A stretch of 28,783 bases of DNA from JABCPE02 sp963520725 (GCA_963520725.1 CAUQSG010000014.1:1-28783), one strand, 5' to 3'; positions 17,200 through 24,817 are shown, counted from the stretch's first letter. Translations and numbers: made by a program. Notes: generated by a model not told the origin, from the sequence alone.

Positions 17200-17457
17200 A
17201 TGAATGAGTTATTAAAATATGTTTTAATTTGTGTGGTAAGTTTTATTATATCTTTTGTAGGCTTTTGGGGAGCGTATTTAAAATTATATGATAAAAACAG
17301 TTGGTTGTATAAAGAGTCTGAAGGAAAAAATTGGTTATATGATTTAAGTGGTATGAGGTCGTGGGGTTTAATTTTTGCCATGATTGTTTGGATAATTGGA
17401 TTTTATACTTCTCTATATGAAATCATAGCTAAGTTGATAGAGCTATTTAAAAAATAA
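17200..17457 (+). CDS. Small two-TM membrane protein, copy 2 of a tandem pair
   Basis: 85 residues, paralogue of the upstream gene with an ungapped alignment from the start through residue 58. TM1 is about residues 6-28 and TM2 about 55-74. The 17-residue core at 24-40 is identical to copy 1 while its DNA differs at 7 of 51 positions, all synonymous. The TM segments have diverged freely. A lysine-ended amphipathic tail (AKLIELFKK) follows TM2, comparable to SDIIKK in copy 1. It is followed by a strong bidirectional terminator, which closes the transcription unit. Function unknown; the conserved core is Tyr/Trp/Lys-rich and lies at the membrane interface. Confidence 0.75.
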   Translation: MNELLKYVLICVVSFIISFVGFWGAYLKLYDKNSWLYKESEGKNWLYDLSGMRSWGLIFAMIVWIIGFYTSLYEIIAKLIELFKK

Positions 17458-17468
17458 TATACAAAAAT

Positions 17469-17500
17469 GGTAATTCTAATTTTAGAATTACCGTTTTTTT
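17469..17500. terminator. Bidirectional terminator between the miniprotein pair and the DAHP synthase gene
   Basis: A perfect 11-bp stem (17469-17479 with 17482-17492) is followed on the plus strand by eight T and on the minus strand by ATTTTTG, so it can end both convergent units. Confidence 0.88.
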
Positions 17501-18582
17501 TATTTAGATAAAATATCTTCCTGTCTATCGATGGACTCTTGATGTATGGCTTTGAATATTCTGAGAATCAGCTCTTCCGAAAGATTTTTTTCTTTTCCGA
17601 GGATTTTCATGCGTTCTATTATTTCGTTCCAGCGTTTGTTTTGGAGGACAGATATATTTTTTTGTTTTTTGAGTTTGCCGATATTGTCAGTGATTTCCAT
17701 TCTTTTTCTTATCAAATCCAGCAGCTGCTCATCCAGAATGTCAATTTGTGAACGGAGGGTTTTTAGTTGTATCTGAAAATCAATTTCTTCCGTATTCTCT
17801 CTGCGAAGAACCAGTTTTTGCAGCATCTCCGAAAGTGTCTCTGGCGTAATCTGCTGCTGGGCATCGCTCCATGCTTTCTCTGGGGAACAGTGGGACTCTA
17901 TCATCAGCCCATCAAAGTTGAGGTCTAATGCAGTTTGTGAAATTTCGCCTATCAGTTCTCGGTTTCCTGAGATGTGCGAGGGGTCGCAGATGATGGGCAG
18001 ATTTGGGAAAATATTTTTCAGTTCTATCGGAATCTGCCATTCAGGAATGTTACGGTATTTAGATTTTTCATAAGAAGAAAATCCACGATGTACAGCACCA
18101 AGTTTCTCTATACCAGCCATTTTAAGCCGTTCCAGAGCTCCTATCCACAGAGCGAGGTCAGGATTTACAGGGTTTTTGACACGTACTATTTTGTCAGTTC
18201 CTTTTAGTTCATCGGCTATTTCTTGGACAATGAACGGATTTACCGTAGTTCTAGCACCTATCCAAAGCAAATCTACATCGTATTCCAGTGCTAGTTTTAT
18301 ATGGTCTCGGTTGGCTACTTCGGTGGCGGTTTTCAGTCCTGTGATTTCTTTTACTTTTTTCAGCCAATTCAGCCCGATTTCTCCCACGCCCTCAAAACCA
18401 CCTGGGCGCGTTCTGGGTTTCCAGATGCCAGCTCGGAAGAAGTCTATTTCGCTGTTTTTTAGGCTTTTGGCTATTTTCAGCATTTGCTCCTCGGTTTCAG
18501 CACTACAAGGGCCAGTGATGATGAGAGGTCTGCTGAGCTTCAAGTCTTTCAGCCATTGGTTGGAATAATCCTGTTTAGTCAT
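17500..18582 (-). CDS. Bifunctional DAHP synthase / chorismate mutase (type II)
   Basis: 360 residues. The N-terminal about 260 residues are a type I-beta-like DAHP synthase, condensing PEP with erythrose 4-phosphate to start the shikimate pathway: GPCSAETEEQ (PEP site), KPRTRPGGFEG, GARTTVNPF, CDPSHISGNR (metal-site His) and IESHCSPEKAWSDA. The C-terminal about 90 residues are an AroQ-type chorismate mutase (LRSQIDILDEQLLDLIRKRM, then KRWNEIIERM), converting chorismate to prephenate. This C-terminal fusion is known in Bacteroidota, where the mutase domain also serves in feedback control of the synthase by prephenate. Start is the ATG at 18582, 6 bp after the rdgB stop codon, so the two form an operon; the metabolic link between them is not obvious. 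Confidence 0.94.
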   Translation of the reverse strand: MTKQDYSNQWLKDLKLSRPLIITGPCSAETEEQMLKIAKSLKNSEIDFFRAGIWKPRTRPGGFEGVGEIGLNWLKKVKEITGLKTATEVANRDHIKLALEYDVDLLWIGARTTVNPFIVQEIADELKGTDKIVRVKNPVNPDLALWIGALERLKMAGIEKLGAVHRGFSSYEKSKYRNIPEWQIPIELKNIFPNLPIICDPSHISGNRELIGEISQTALDLNFDGLMIESHCSPEKAWSDAQQQITPETLSEMLQKLVLRRENTEEIDFQIQLKTLRSQIDILDEQLLDLIRKRMEITDNIGKLKKQKNISVLQNKRWNEIIERMKILGKEKNLSEELILRIFKAIHQESIDRQEDILSK

Positions 18583-18588
18583 TCTTTT

Positions 18589-19161
18589 TTATTCCTTATT
18601 TAAAAATTTTAAAAATTTGCCCACTGCTTCAGACCTGTGGCTGATGCTGTTTTTTTGTCTTGGAGGCATTTCGGCAAAAGAAATTTCATAGCCTTTTGGA
18701 ATGAAAATAGGGTCGTACCCAAAGCCTTTTTCGCCTCTTTTTTCTTTGGAAATAGTGCCGTATACTCTGCCTTCGAAATAGTTTTCACCTGTTTCATCCA
18801 CCAGACACATTACTGTGATGAAATACGCCTCGCGGTCTTCTATATCCTGCATTTCGGTGAGGACTTTTTGGATATTTGCCTCAAAATCATGTTTCCCTGC
18901 ATACCTTGCCGAAAAAATCCCTGGTCTTCCGTCCAAAGCTGGGATAACCAGACCGCTGTCATCTCCTACGCTTGGTTTTCCTGTTTTCTCAAAACAATAT
19001 TTAGCCTTGATAAGGGCATTTTCGTGAAAGGTAGTTCCGTTTTCTTCGATTTCATCAAAGAGCTGATAATCAGTAAGGCTGGTAACATGATATTTTTCGC
19101 CTAAAATTTCTTGGATTTCATCTTTTTTATGCTCGTTGTGCGTGGCAAGTAGTATTTCCAT
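18589..19161 (-). CDS. rdgB: XTP/dITP diphosphatase (RdgB/HAM1)
   Basis: 190 residues from the ATG at 19161, which begins MEILLATHNEHKKDEI; a start 12 codons upstream would add an unconserved polar tail. The enzyme hydrolyses deaminated purine nucleotides (dITP, XTP) to monophosphates, keeping them out of DNA and RNA. Family motifs are present: THNxxKxxEI at the N-terminus, DDSGLVIPALDGRPGIFSARYAG, KRGEKGFGYDPIFIP and ISHRSEA near the C-terminus. It is the first gene of a two-gene unit with DAHP synthase. The 150-bp gap to tpiA upstream contains an inverted repeat that may end the tpiA transcript. Confidence 0.95.
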   Translation of the reverse strand: MEILLATHNEHKKDEIQEILGEKYHVTSLTDYQLFDEIEENGTTFHENALIKAKYCFEKTGKPSVGDDSGLVIPALDGRPGIFSARYAGKHDFEANIQKVLTEMQDIEDREAYFITVMCLVDETGENYFEGRVYGTISKEKRGEKGFGYDPIFIPKGYEISFAEMPPRQKNSISHRSEAVGKFLKFLNKE

Positions 19162-19248
19162 ATATTTAGTAAAACAATCTTTTGTGTGGTTATTCACTTA
19201 ATGATAAAACCACGATTTTTAATTTAAATCTCGGCTTTATTTAAAAAT

Positions 19249-19290
19249 GGTGTAGTGGCAGGAACTTTTTTTAGTTTTACCAGCTACACC
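19249..19290 (-). terminator. Possible weak terminator or regulatory inverted repeat after tpiA
   Basis: A 10-bp inverted repeat with one bulged base (19249-19258 with 19280-19290) has a 21-nt loop. On the minus strand it is followed by ATTTTTAAAT, a modest tail. The loop is large for an intrinsic terminator, so the role is uncertain. Confidence 0.4.
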
Positions 19291-19311
19291 TTGGATTTTG
19301 TATAAATTTAA

Positions 19312-20070
19312 TTAGTTAAAAGCCTCGATGATTTTAGAAAAATCTTCTATTTTTAGCGATGCGCCACCGATAAGTCCACCATCTATATCAGGCTGCGAGA
19401 AGATTTCTTTTGCGTTGTCTGGCTTTACCGAACCTCCGTAGAGAATGGAGATTTCGTCTGCGGTGTCTTTTCCGTATTTCTCAGCGATAAGGTTTCGGAT
19501 GAAAGCGTGGATTTCCTGCGCCTGTTCTGGCGTAGCAGTTTCTCCTGTTCCGATAGCCCAAACAGGTTCGTAAGCGATAACCACTTTTTTGATTTCCTCC
19601 GCAGAAAGTTCAAAAAGCGCTGTTTCGGTTTGTTTTTTTACTATATCGAGATGCTGTCCAGCTTTTCTTTGTTCCAAAGTTTCTCCATTGCAGTAGATAG
19701 GCGTAAGTCCTGCATTCAGTAGGTTTTTTACTTTTTGTGCTGCATGGTTGTCGGTTTCGTTGTGGTATTGTCTTCTTTCGGAATGGGCTACGATGCTTCC
19801 GTTTAGTCCAGCAGATTTTATCATTTCTACAGAAATTTCACCAGTGTAGGCACCTTTGTCGTGCTCGGAAATATCTTGCGAAAAGACTTTTACTTCATCA
19901 TTCGCAAAAATATTTTTAGCTGTGGTCAGATACAGACTCGGTGGAGCGATATACACCTCGCAGTTGGTTTTGTTATTCTTTTTGTATTCGGCTAACTGAA
20001 GCATAAGGGCTTCTGCTTCTTGGAAATTTTTGTTCATTTTCCAGTTTCCAGCGACGATGTTTTTTCTCAT
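19312..20070 (-). CDS. tpiA: Triose-phosphate isomerase
   Basis: 252 residues, standard length. It interconverts dihydroxyacetone phosphate and glyceraldehyde 3-phosphate in glycolysis. The active-site residues are all visible: substrate-binding Asn/Lys in GNWKMN near the N-terminus, electrophile His in VAHSERR, catalytic Glu in AYEPVWAIGTG followed by the flexible loop 6, and the phosphate-binding ILYGGSV and GGLIGGASL near the C-terminus. Start is the ATG at 20070. It lies 20 bp downstream of the TonB-like gene on the same strand, so the two are probably co-transcribed. Confidence 0.97.
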   Translation of the reverse strand: MRKNIVAGNWKMNKNFQEAEALMLQLAEYKKNNKTNCEVYIAPPSLYLTTAKNIFANDEVKVFSQDISEHDKGAYTGEISVEMIKSAGLNGSIVAHSERRQYHNETDNHAAQKVKNLLNAGLTPIYCNGETLEQRKAGQHLDIVKKQTETALFELSAEEIKKVVIAYEPVWAIGTGETATPEQAQEIHAFIRNLIAEKYGKDTADEISILYGGSVKPDNAKEIFSQPDIDGGLIGGASLKIEDFSKIIEAFN

Positions 20071-20090
20071 AATTATTTTATTTATTGTTA

Positions 20091-20666
20091 TTAATCAGTT
20101 TTAATATTTTTATTTTCAAAGAAAATGCTTTTTATATAGTATGTTTTCACATTTTTGCCTCTTTTTTGTGCAGGGATGAACTTTGGCAGGAGGCTGATAA
20201 TTCTTTCCGCTTCTTTTTTGAGCGTTTCGTTTTCACTTCTGCTGAAAAGCACCTCCACTTCGCCTGTTTTATCAATCCTGAAAGCTACATACACTTTATA
20301 CACTTTGCTTTTTTCGGCATCAATATTATTTGGGTTAAAATGTATCTTCACATGCTGTTCCAGTTGGTCTTGGAAGCATTTTCTCTTGTTAATATTATCC
20401 TTGCATACCTCAAAAATGGGCGGTTCATCTACTTGTATAATGAGATAATCTCTGCTTTCATCCAGTTCCTCATCCAGTTCCTCATCAGCTTTGGGAAGCT
20501 TGCAATGTGGAAGTTCTACAGGAAGATAGTAGCTGTAGGGAAGTGACGGGCTTTTCTTTGTTTTATGGCGTTTTTTGTAGGATTTCTTACCTTTTTTCTG
20601 AGCCTGCACATGGGCTGAAAATCCTAAAAACAAAATAATGAGTAAAAATGACCAAAACCTTTTCAT
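20091..20666 (-). CDS. Secreted protein with TonB C-terminal-like domain
   Basis: 191 residues with a cleavable-looking signal peptide (FWSFLLIILFLGFSAHVQAQ) followed by a strongly basic KKGKKSYKKRHK stretch and an acidic DEELDEELDE patch. Residues about 80-185 resemble the C-terminal domain of flavobacterial TonB-like energy transducers: EPPIFEVC, a second Cys shortly after (CFQDQL), VYVAFRIDKTGEVEV, and KKEAERIISLLPKFIPAQKRGK. Unlike true TonB it has no proline-rich spanning region, and the N-terminus looks like a signal peptide rather than an anchor. It may be a periplasmic partner of TonB-dependent transport, but no receptor or ExbBD gene is nearby. Next to tpiA (20 bp) and about 70 bp after the TerB-like gene. 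Confidence 0.7.
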   Translation of the reverse strand: MKRFWSFLLIILFLGFSAHVQAQKKGKKSYKKRHKTKKSPSLPYSYYLPVELPHCKLPKADEELDEELDESRDYLIIQVDEPPIFEVCKDNINKRKCFQDQLEQHVKIHFNPNNIDAEKSKVYKVYVAFRIDKTGEVEVLFSRSENETLKKEAERIISLLPKFIPAQKRGKNVKTYYIKSIFFENKNIKTD

Positions 20667-20734
20667 AGCAGTTAGTTTTATTTTTAATGAAATTCTGTAT
20701 TTTCTGCTTTTAAATACCAGCTTTTTTCCTTGAC

Positions 20735-21085
20735 TTAATCCAGTTTCCAGATGTTTTTCATGAGTTTATAGAACTGATGTTCACGCTCAGTCACCTGCTC
20801 ATCGGCTTTGATGAGTGTTTTTGCAAATTCGGCGAAGTTTTTTCTTTCCTCCTCGGTAGAATCATCATAGAAACAGCGCGCATGGAACTCAAAATGGTCT
20901 TTCCACTCTTCTGGCTGCAGGGAAGCGATGACTTCCAGCTCGTTATCCAGATTGATTCTGAACGGAAATTCCTCCGACAGGTATTCTTGTATTTTTAGTC
21001 CTTCTTTTGGAGAAAATTCGTGGTCTACAGCCGAAAGAATCATCAATAAATGGTAGCCTGCAATGGGTTTGTTTGATTTTTGCAT
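20735..21085 (-). CDS. TerB-like small helical protein
   Basis: 116 residues, no signal peptide. It resembles the single-domain TerB/TerB-like proteins of flavobacteria: MILSAVDHEFSPKEGLKIQEYL near the N-terminus is the typical helix-acidic loop-helix, and LIKADEQVTEREHQFYKLM repeats the same pattern near the C-terminus. The acidic residues (DHEFSPKE and ADEQVTERE) are those that bind metal in this family. Despite the TerB name, a role in tellurite resistance is not implied; no other ter genes are nearby. It is the first gene of a likely minus-strand run with the TonB-like gene and tpiA. The family assignment rests on motif pattern and length, so is moderate. Confidence 0.65.
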   Translation of the reverse strand: MQKSNKPIAGYHLLMILSAVDHEFSPKEGLKIQEYLSEEFPFRINLDNELEVIASLQPEEWKDHFEFHARCFYDDSTEEERKNFAEFAKTLIKADEQVTEREHQFYKLMKNIWKLD

Positions 21086-21215
21086 AAATAAAAGATTTAA
21101 TAAAATTTCTAAAAACTGGGAAAACAGAAAAGTCTAAAATCCCAAAAACTTTTGGCTAAAATACAAAAATTAACTTTAATTTTAATAACTTTATCGCTTT
21201 AAAAAAGTTAGATTT

Positions 21216-22829
21216 ATGAGGATAATAAAATTGTTGTTTTTGTTTTCAGTGTATTTTGCTTTTGGTCAAAATTTTACAAAAAAAGACACGCTGCTTGGGT
21301 CTAATACTGCATATCGTGATTTTTGGGATGTACAAAGATATGATGTGAAAGTGGAACCCAACTACGAACAAAAAAGCCTGAAAGGAAGCAATAAAATAAC
21401 ATTCAAGGTAACAAAGTCTGTGAGAAATCCTGTTTTTCAGATAGATTTACAGCAACCGATGAAGTATGACAGCATTCGCTCTAGTTTTAAAATAAAATCT
21501 ACAAGAGTGGATGGCAATTTCATTTTTTTAGAAACGAAAGAGAGTTTTAAAAAAGGGCAGACGCATACTTTGGAAATAGATTTTAGCGGAAATCCTATCA
21601 TTGCTAAAAATGCGCCTTGGGATGGCGGCTGGGTTTTCACACAAGATGAAAAAGGAAATCCGTGGATGTCTGTAGCCTGCGAAGGTATAGGGGCGAGTGT
21701 ATGGCTTCCAATAAAGGAATACTGGGGCGATGAGCCAGATATGGGAATGACCCTCGCTATCACTACTCCGAAAGATTTGGTGGGAGTAGGAAATGGGAAA
21801 TTAGTAGAATGGAGCGTTAAAAAGGACAAAAACATCTTTACTTGGGAAGTCAAAAATCCTATAAACTCATATAATATCATTCCTTACATCGGGAAATATG
21901 TTCATTTTTCTGATGAATATTTGGGTAAGAGGGGAATGCTAACTTTGGACTATTGGGTTTTGGATTATAATTTAGAAAAAGCCCAAAAGCAGTTCCAGCA
22001 GGTAAAACCTATGCTCAAAGCTTTTGAACATTGGTTTGGTGGGTATCCTTTCTATAAAGATGGTTACAAACTGGTAGAATCTCCATATTTGGGAATGGAG
22101 CACCAGAGCAATGTAGCGTATGGAAATGGCTATCAGAATGGTTACTATGGAAGGGATTTGTCGGGAACTGGAGTGGGTATGTATTGGGATTTTATCATCG
22201 TTCACGAAAGCGGACACGAATGGTTTGGAAATAATATCACTGCTCAAGACAAAGCTGATATGTGGATACATGAGGCGTTTACGACTTATTCAGAAGTCCT
22301 ATTCACAGAAAATTATATGGACAAAAACGCTGCAAATACTTATATAAAGGGACTTAGAAGAAATATTCTGAATGATGAACCTATCATAGGTGTGTATGGT
22401 GTGAGAAAAACGGGTAGTACAGACCAATATATAAAAGGAGCAAATATGATACACACCATCAGGCAGGTTATCAATAATGATGAAAAATTCAGACAAATTT
22501 TGCTGGGAATGAATACAGATTTTTATCATAAAATAGTGACTTCCAAACAGGTAGAGGATTATATCAGCAAAAAAGCAGGAATAGATTTTTCGCTTGTTTT
22601 TGATCAGTATTTGAGAACGACACAGATCCCACAACTGGAATATGAGCAAAAAGGAAATCAGCTGAAATTCCGCTGGAATAATACGATAAAGAATTTCAGA
22701 ATGCCTGTGAAACTAAAAAGTCATTCTACGCATATAGCTCCTACTCAGGAATGGCAGACTATCACTTTGGCTAATGATAAGGCTGTGGAAATAGATGACA
22801 ACTATTATATAGAAGTTTTGAAAAAATAA
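21216..22829 (+). CDS. Secreted M1-family zinc metallopeptidase (short form)
   Basis: 537 residues with a signal peptide (MRIIKLLFLFSVYFAFGQ). The zinc site is complete: HESGH (His330, Glu331, His334) and Glu353 eighteen residues on, in WIHEAFTTYSE. YLGMEHQ is in the position of the GxMEN exopeptidase motif, with His in place of Asn. Residues about 35-230 form the N-terminal beta domain (VEPNYEQKSLKGSNKITF). The protein stops soon after the catalytic and a small following domain, so it lacks the large C-terminal helical domain of PepN-type enzymes. No T9SS tail is seen; periplasmic location is likely. TAACTTTA just upstream is one base off the -7 consensus. It ends at a perfect hairpin shared with the convergent HMG-CoA reductase gene. 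Confidence 0.9.
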   Translation: MRIIKLLFLFSVYFAFGQNFTKKDTLLGSNTAYRDFWDVQRYDVKVEPNYEQKSLKGSNKITFKVTKSVRNPVFQIDLQQPMKYDSIRSSFKIKSTRVDGNFIFLETKESFKKGQTHTLEIDFSGNPIIAKNAPWDGGWVFTQDEKGNPWMSVACEGIGASVWLPIKEYWGDEPDMGMTLAITTPKDLVGVGNGKLVEWSVKKDKNIFTWEVKNPINSYNIIPYIGKYVHFSDEYLGKRGMLTLDYWVLDYNLEKAQKQFQQVKPMLKAFEHWFGGYPFYKDGYKLVESPYLGMEHQSNVAYGNGYQNGYYGRDLSGTGVGMYWDFIIVHESGHEWFGNNITAQDKADMWIHEAFTTYSEVLFTENYMDKNAANTYIKGLRRNILNDEPIIGVYGVRKTGSTDQYIKGANMIHTIRQVINNDEKFRQILLGMNTDFYHKIVTSKQVEDYISKKAGIDFSLVFDQYLRTTQIPQLEYEQKGNQLKFRWNNTIKNFRMPVKLKSHSTHIAPTQEWQTITLANDKAVEIDDNYYIEVLKK

Positions 22830-22830
22830 G

Positions 22831-22857
22831 AAATCCCCTTTTATGGGGATTTTTTTA
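22831..22857. terminator. Bidirectional terminator between the M1 peptidase and HMG-CoA reductase genes
   Basis: A perfect 8-bp stem (22831-22838 with 22845-22852) is followed by T runs in both reading directions. Confidence 0.9.
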
Positions 22858-22862
22858 TAATA

Positions 22863-24191
22863 TTATTTTTGTTTTCTTAGTTTTTCTAATTCCAAAGATA
22901 TGTCACTGTAGTTTAGGGTTTTATCTTGCATTATAGCTGAAATCAGTTTTTTTTCTTCCTCATTTGCGCCCAACTGGTTTAGAATGTTGAATAAATGCAT
23001 TTTCATGTGTCCTTTTTGGATACCTGTGGTAACCAGCGAGCGAAGTGCAGCGAAGTTCTGAGCCAAGCCAGATACTGCTAGAATACTCATAAGTTCCTTT
23101 GCATCAGGTTTTCCTAAAAGAGCCAAAGAGAATTTTACCAATGGATGAAGGCTCGTGAGTCCTCCTACAACTCCCACAGAAATAGGCAGTTCTATCCAAA
23201 ACCGAAATATTCCGTTTTCTATCGTGCAGTGGCTTAGTGAGCTGTACTTACCGTTTTTACTTGCATAGGCATGCACGGAGGCTTCCACTGCCCGAAAGTC
23301 ATTTCCTGTTGCGATGACCACTGCATCCACACCGTTCATAATACCTTTATTATGCGTGGTTGCTCGGCAGGTGTCTATCTCTGCTATCGTTACCGCTTGT
23401 TTGAATTTCCATGCAAATTCTTCTGGTGCGATGCCGTCATTATTCCCTAATTCTTCTATTTTACAAGAAACTTCTGCTCTTACTAAGCATTCAGGAGTGT
23501 AGTTGGACAGAATATTCATGATGATTTGCAGGGAGTTTTTTTCTTCTTCGTTGAAGATTTCTGACTCAAAAATATCTTCTTTCAATGTCTTTCCAAACAC
23601 TTCCAAACACGAATTGATGAAATTCGCTCCCATCGAATCCCGAGTATCAAAACTCGCCTTGATTTGATAATAATTCTCTAATTCATCAGTTTTGTCAATG
23701 AGGCTAATGCTCAGGATTCCGCCGCCTCTCTTGCGCATATTCGCAGTGATGTCCTGTGTGGCTTCGAATAATTTTTCTTTTAAAGTCAAATCAAAGAACT
23801 GGAATAATTTTTCCTTGTTTCCATTAAAAATAAAATGTGTATGCCCGAGTTTTTCCGTGTTGATAATGGTCGTTTGGAATCCGCCTCTCTCCATCCAGAA
23901 TTTGGCTGCTTTGGCTGCTGCTGCCACTACCGAACTCTCTTCCACGGCCATAGGGATGGCGTATAGTTTCCCATTAATCAGGAAGTTAGGAGCGATTCCG
24001 TAGGGTAGATAAAAGTTAGAAATGGTATTTTCAGAGAATTCATCATGGAGCTTTTGCAACTCTAAATTTTCGTTCCAATACTGCTTTAAAACATGCTCAA
24101 AATCAATGTTATTTTCCAAATATTCATGGATGAGCCAGTCTATTTTTTCTTGTTTCGGCAGCTTGGAAAAACCATCTATGGGGCGTTTCAT
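22863..24191 (-). CDS. mvaA: Hydroxymethylglutaryl-CoA reductase, class II
   Basis: 442 residues from the ATG at 24191; a longer in-frame start would run through the promoter boxes. It converts HMG-CoA to mevalonate, the committed step of isoprenoid synthesis in the mevalonate pathway used by flavobacteria (class II enzymes can run either way). The catalytic set is visible: Glu in AVEESSVVAAA, Lys in TTHNKGIMNG, Asp in ATGNDFRAVEA and His in GIQKGHM, with SFDTRDSMGAN for substrate and cofactor binding. There is no membrane anchor, as expected for class II. No other mevalonate gene is adjacent, so the pathway must be scattered. Monocistronic. Confidence 0.95.
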   Translation of the reverse strand: MKRPIDGFSKLPKQEKIDWLIHEYLENNIDFEHVLKQYWNENLELQKLHDEFSENTISNFYLPYGIAPNFLINGKLYAIPMAVEESSVVAAAAKAAKFWMERGGFQTTIINTEKLGHTHFIFNGNKEKLFQFFDLTLKEKLFEATQDITANMRKRGGGILSISLIDKTDELENYYQIKASFDTRDSMGANFINSCLEVFGKTLKEDIFESEIFNEEEKNSLQIIMNILSNYTPECLVRAEVSCKIEELGNNDGIAPEEFAWKFKQAVTIAEIDTCRATTHNKGIMNGVDAVVIATGNDFRAVEASVHAYASKNGKYSSLSHCTIENGIFRFWIELPISVGVVGGLTSLHPLVKFSLALLGKPDAKELMSILAVSGLAQNFAALRSLVTTGIQKGHMKMHLFNILNQLGANEEEKKLISAIMQDKTLNYSDISLELEKLRKQK

Positions 24192-24212
24192 TGTATGTGA
24201 TTTTTTAAAATC

Positions 24213-24228
24213 CAAAGATACAAAAATA
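24213..24228 (-). promoter_or_regulatory. Two abutting -7 boxes upstream of HMG-CoA reductase
   Basis: On the minus strand TATTTTTG (24228-24221) is directly followed by TATCTTTG (24220-24213). Both match TAnnTTTG and sit about 21-30 bp before the ATG at 24191. Confidence 0.55.
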
Positions 24229-24308
24229 GACAATAAAAGAAATTTGTAAAAAATAGAATTGATTATCAGTGTTTTGTAATTAATTTAGAAAAAAAATAGA
24301 AAATATTT

Positions 24309-24338
24309 TTGTGATTAATGATAAAGTCTGTATATTTG
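24309..24338 (+). promoter_or_regulatory. Promoter of tRNA-Gln
   Basis: TTG (24309-24311), a 19-bp spacer and a perfect TATATTTG (24331-24338) give the full Bacteroidota -33/-7 arrangement, 16 bp before the tRNA. Confidence 0.75.
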
Positions 24339-24354
24339 CACCACTTAAAACGGA

Positions 24355-24425
24355 AGACCCATGGTGTAACGGTAGCACACCAGATTTTGGTTCTGTTTGT
24401 CGGGGTTCGAATCCCTGTGGGTCTA
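24355..24425 (+). tRNA. tRNA-Gln (anticodon TTG)
   Basis: A 71-nt cloverleaf fits: 7-bp acceptor stem (24355-24361 with 24418-24424), 4-bp D stem, anticodon TTG at 24387-24389 in loop TTTTGGT, and a T arm with TTCGAAT loop and stem 24401-24405 with 24413-24417. The discriminator is A; CCA is not encoded. The top pair of the anticodon stem is C27-U43, a mismatch. It reads glutamine CAA codons. Its own promoter and terminator flank it. The sparse region downstream makes it a candidate integration target. Confidence 0.93.
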
Positions 24426-24436
24426 CAATCAATTTT

Positions 24437-24471
24437 AGCAACTACTTATAAATCAAGTAGTTGCTTTTTTA
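24437..24471 (+). terminator. Terminator of tRNA-Gln
   Basis: A perfect 11-bp stem (24437-24447 with 24455-24465), 7-nt loop and T run follow the tRNA 3' end by 11 bp. Confidence 0.9.
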
Positions 24472-24817
24472 TTTTTGCTAATTTTAGGGCTTTGGTCACG
24501 ATTTTGGTCACGGTAATTTTAAATTCTATTCATATTGAATTTCTTTAAGAGATAATGAATCATTCTTTGTGAAAATAGAAAAAATATTCATTTCTTTAAA
24601 TAATTAATTACAAAAGTGAAATTCTAATTTTCTACCCGATAAATTTTAAAATAAAAACTAACTATTAAAAGGGGGATACAAAAAAAATCACATTTCACAT
24701 ATGCAAAATAGGTATAGTAAGGAGACATCAACCTCTATTTTACAATAAAAAATAATTATGTAAAATATTGAATTGACATGGGGAATATTTATATTTAATT
24801 TCTATTGTAAAGAAAAA
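24472..24817. other. Gene-free AT-rich stretch after tRNA-Gln
   Basis: No convincing gene here. It holds a 10-bp direct repeat, TTTGGTCACG at 24491-24500 and 24503-24512, which is GC-richer than its surroundings. Otherwise it is simple AT-rich sequence with only very short open frames. Confidence 0.5.

Noticed and set aside
20735..21085. Tellurite-resistance operon suggested by the TerB-like gene
   Set aside because: No terA, terC, terD or terZ-like gene is nearby; single TerB-like proteins are common and unrelated to resistance.
24670..24750. Short frame with product MQNRYSKETSTSILQ after the tRNA
   Set aside because: Only 15 codons, no promoter box and no recognisable family; the resemblance to a transposase or regulator start is too weak.
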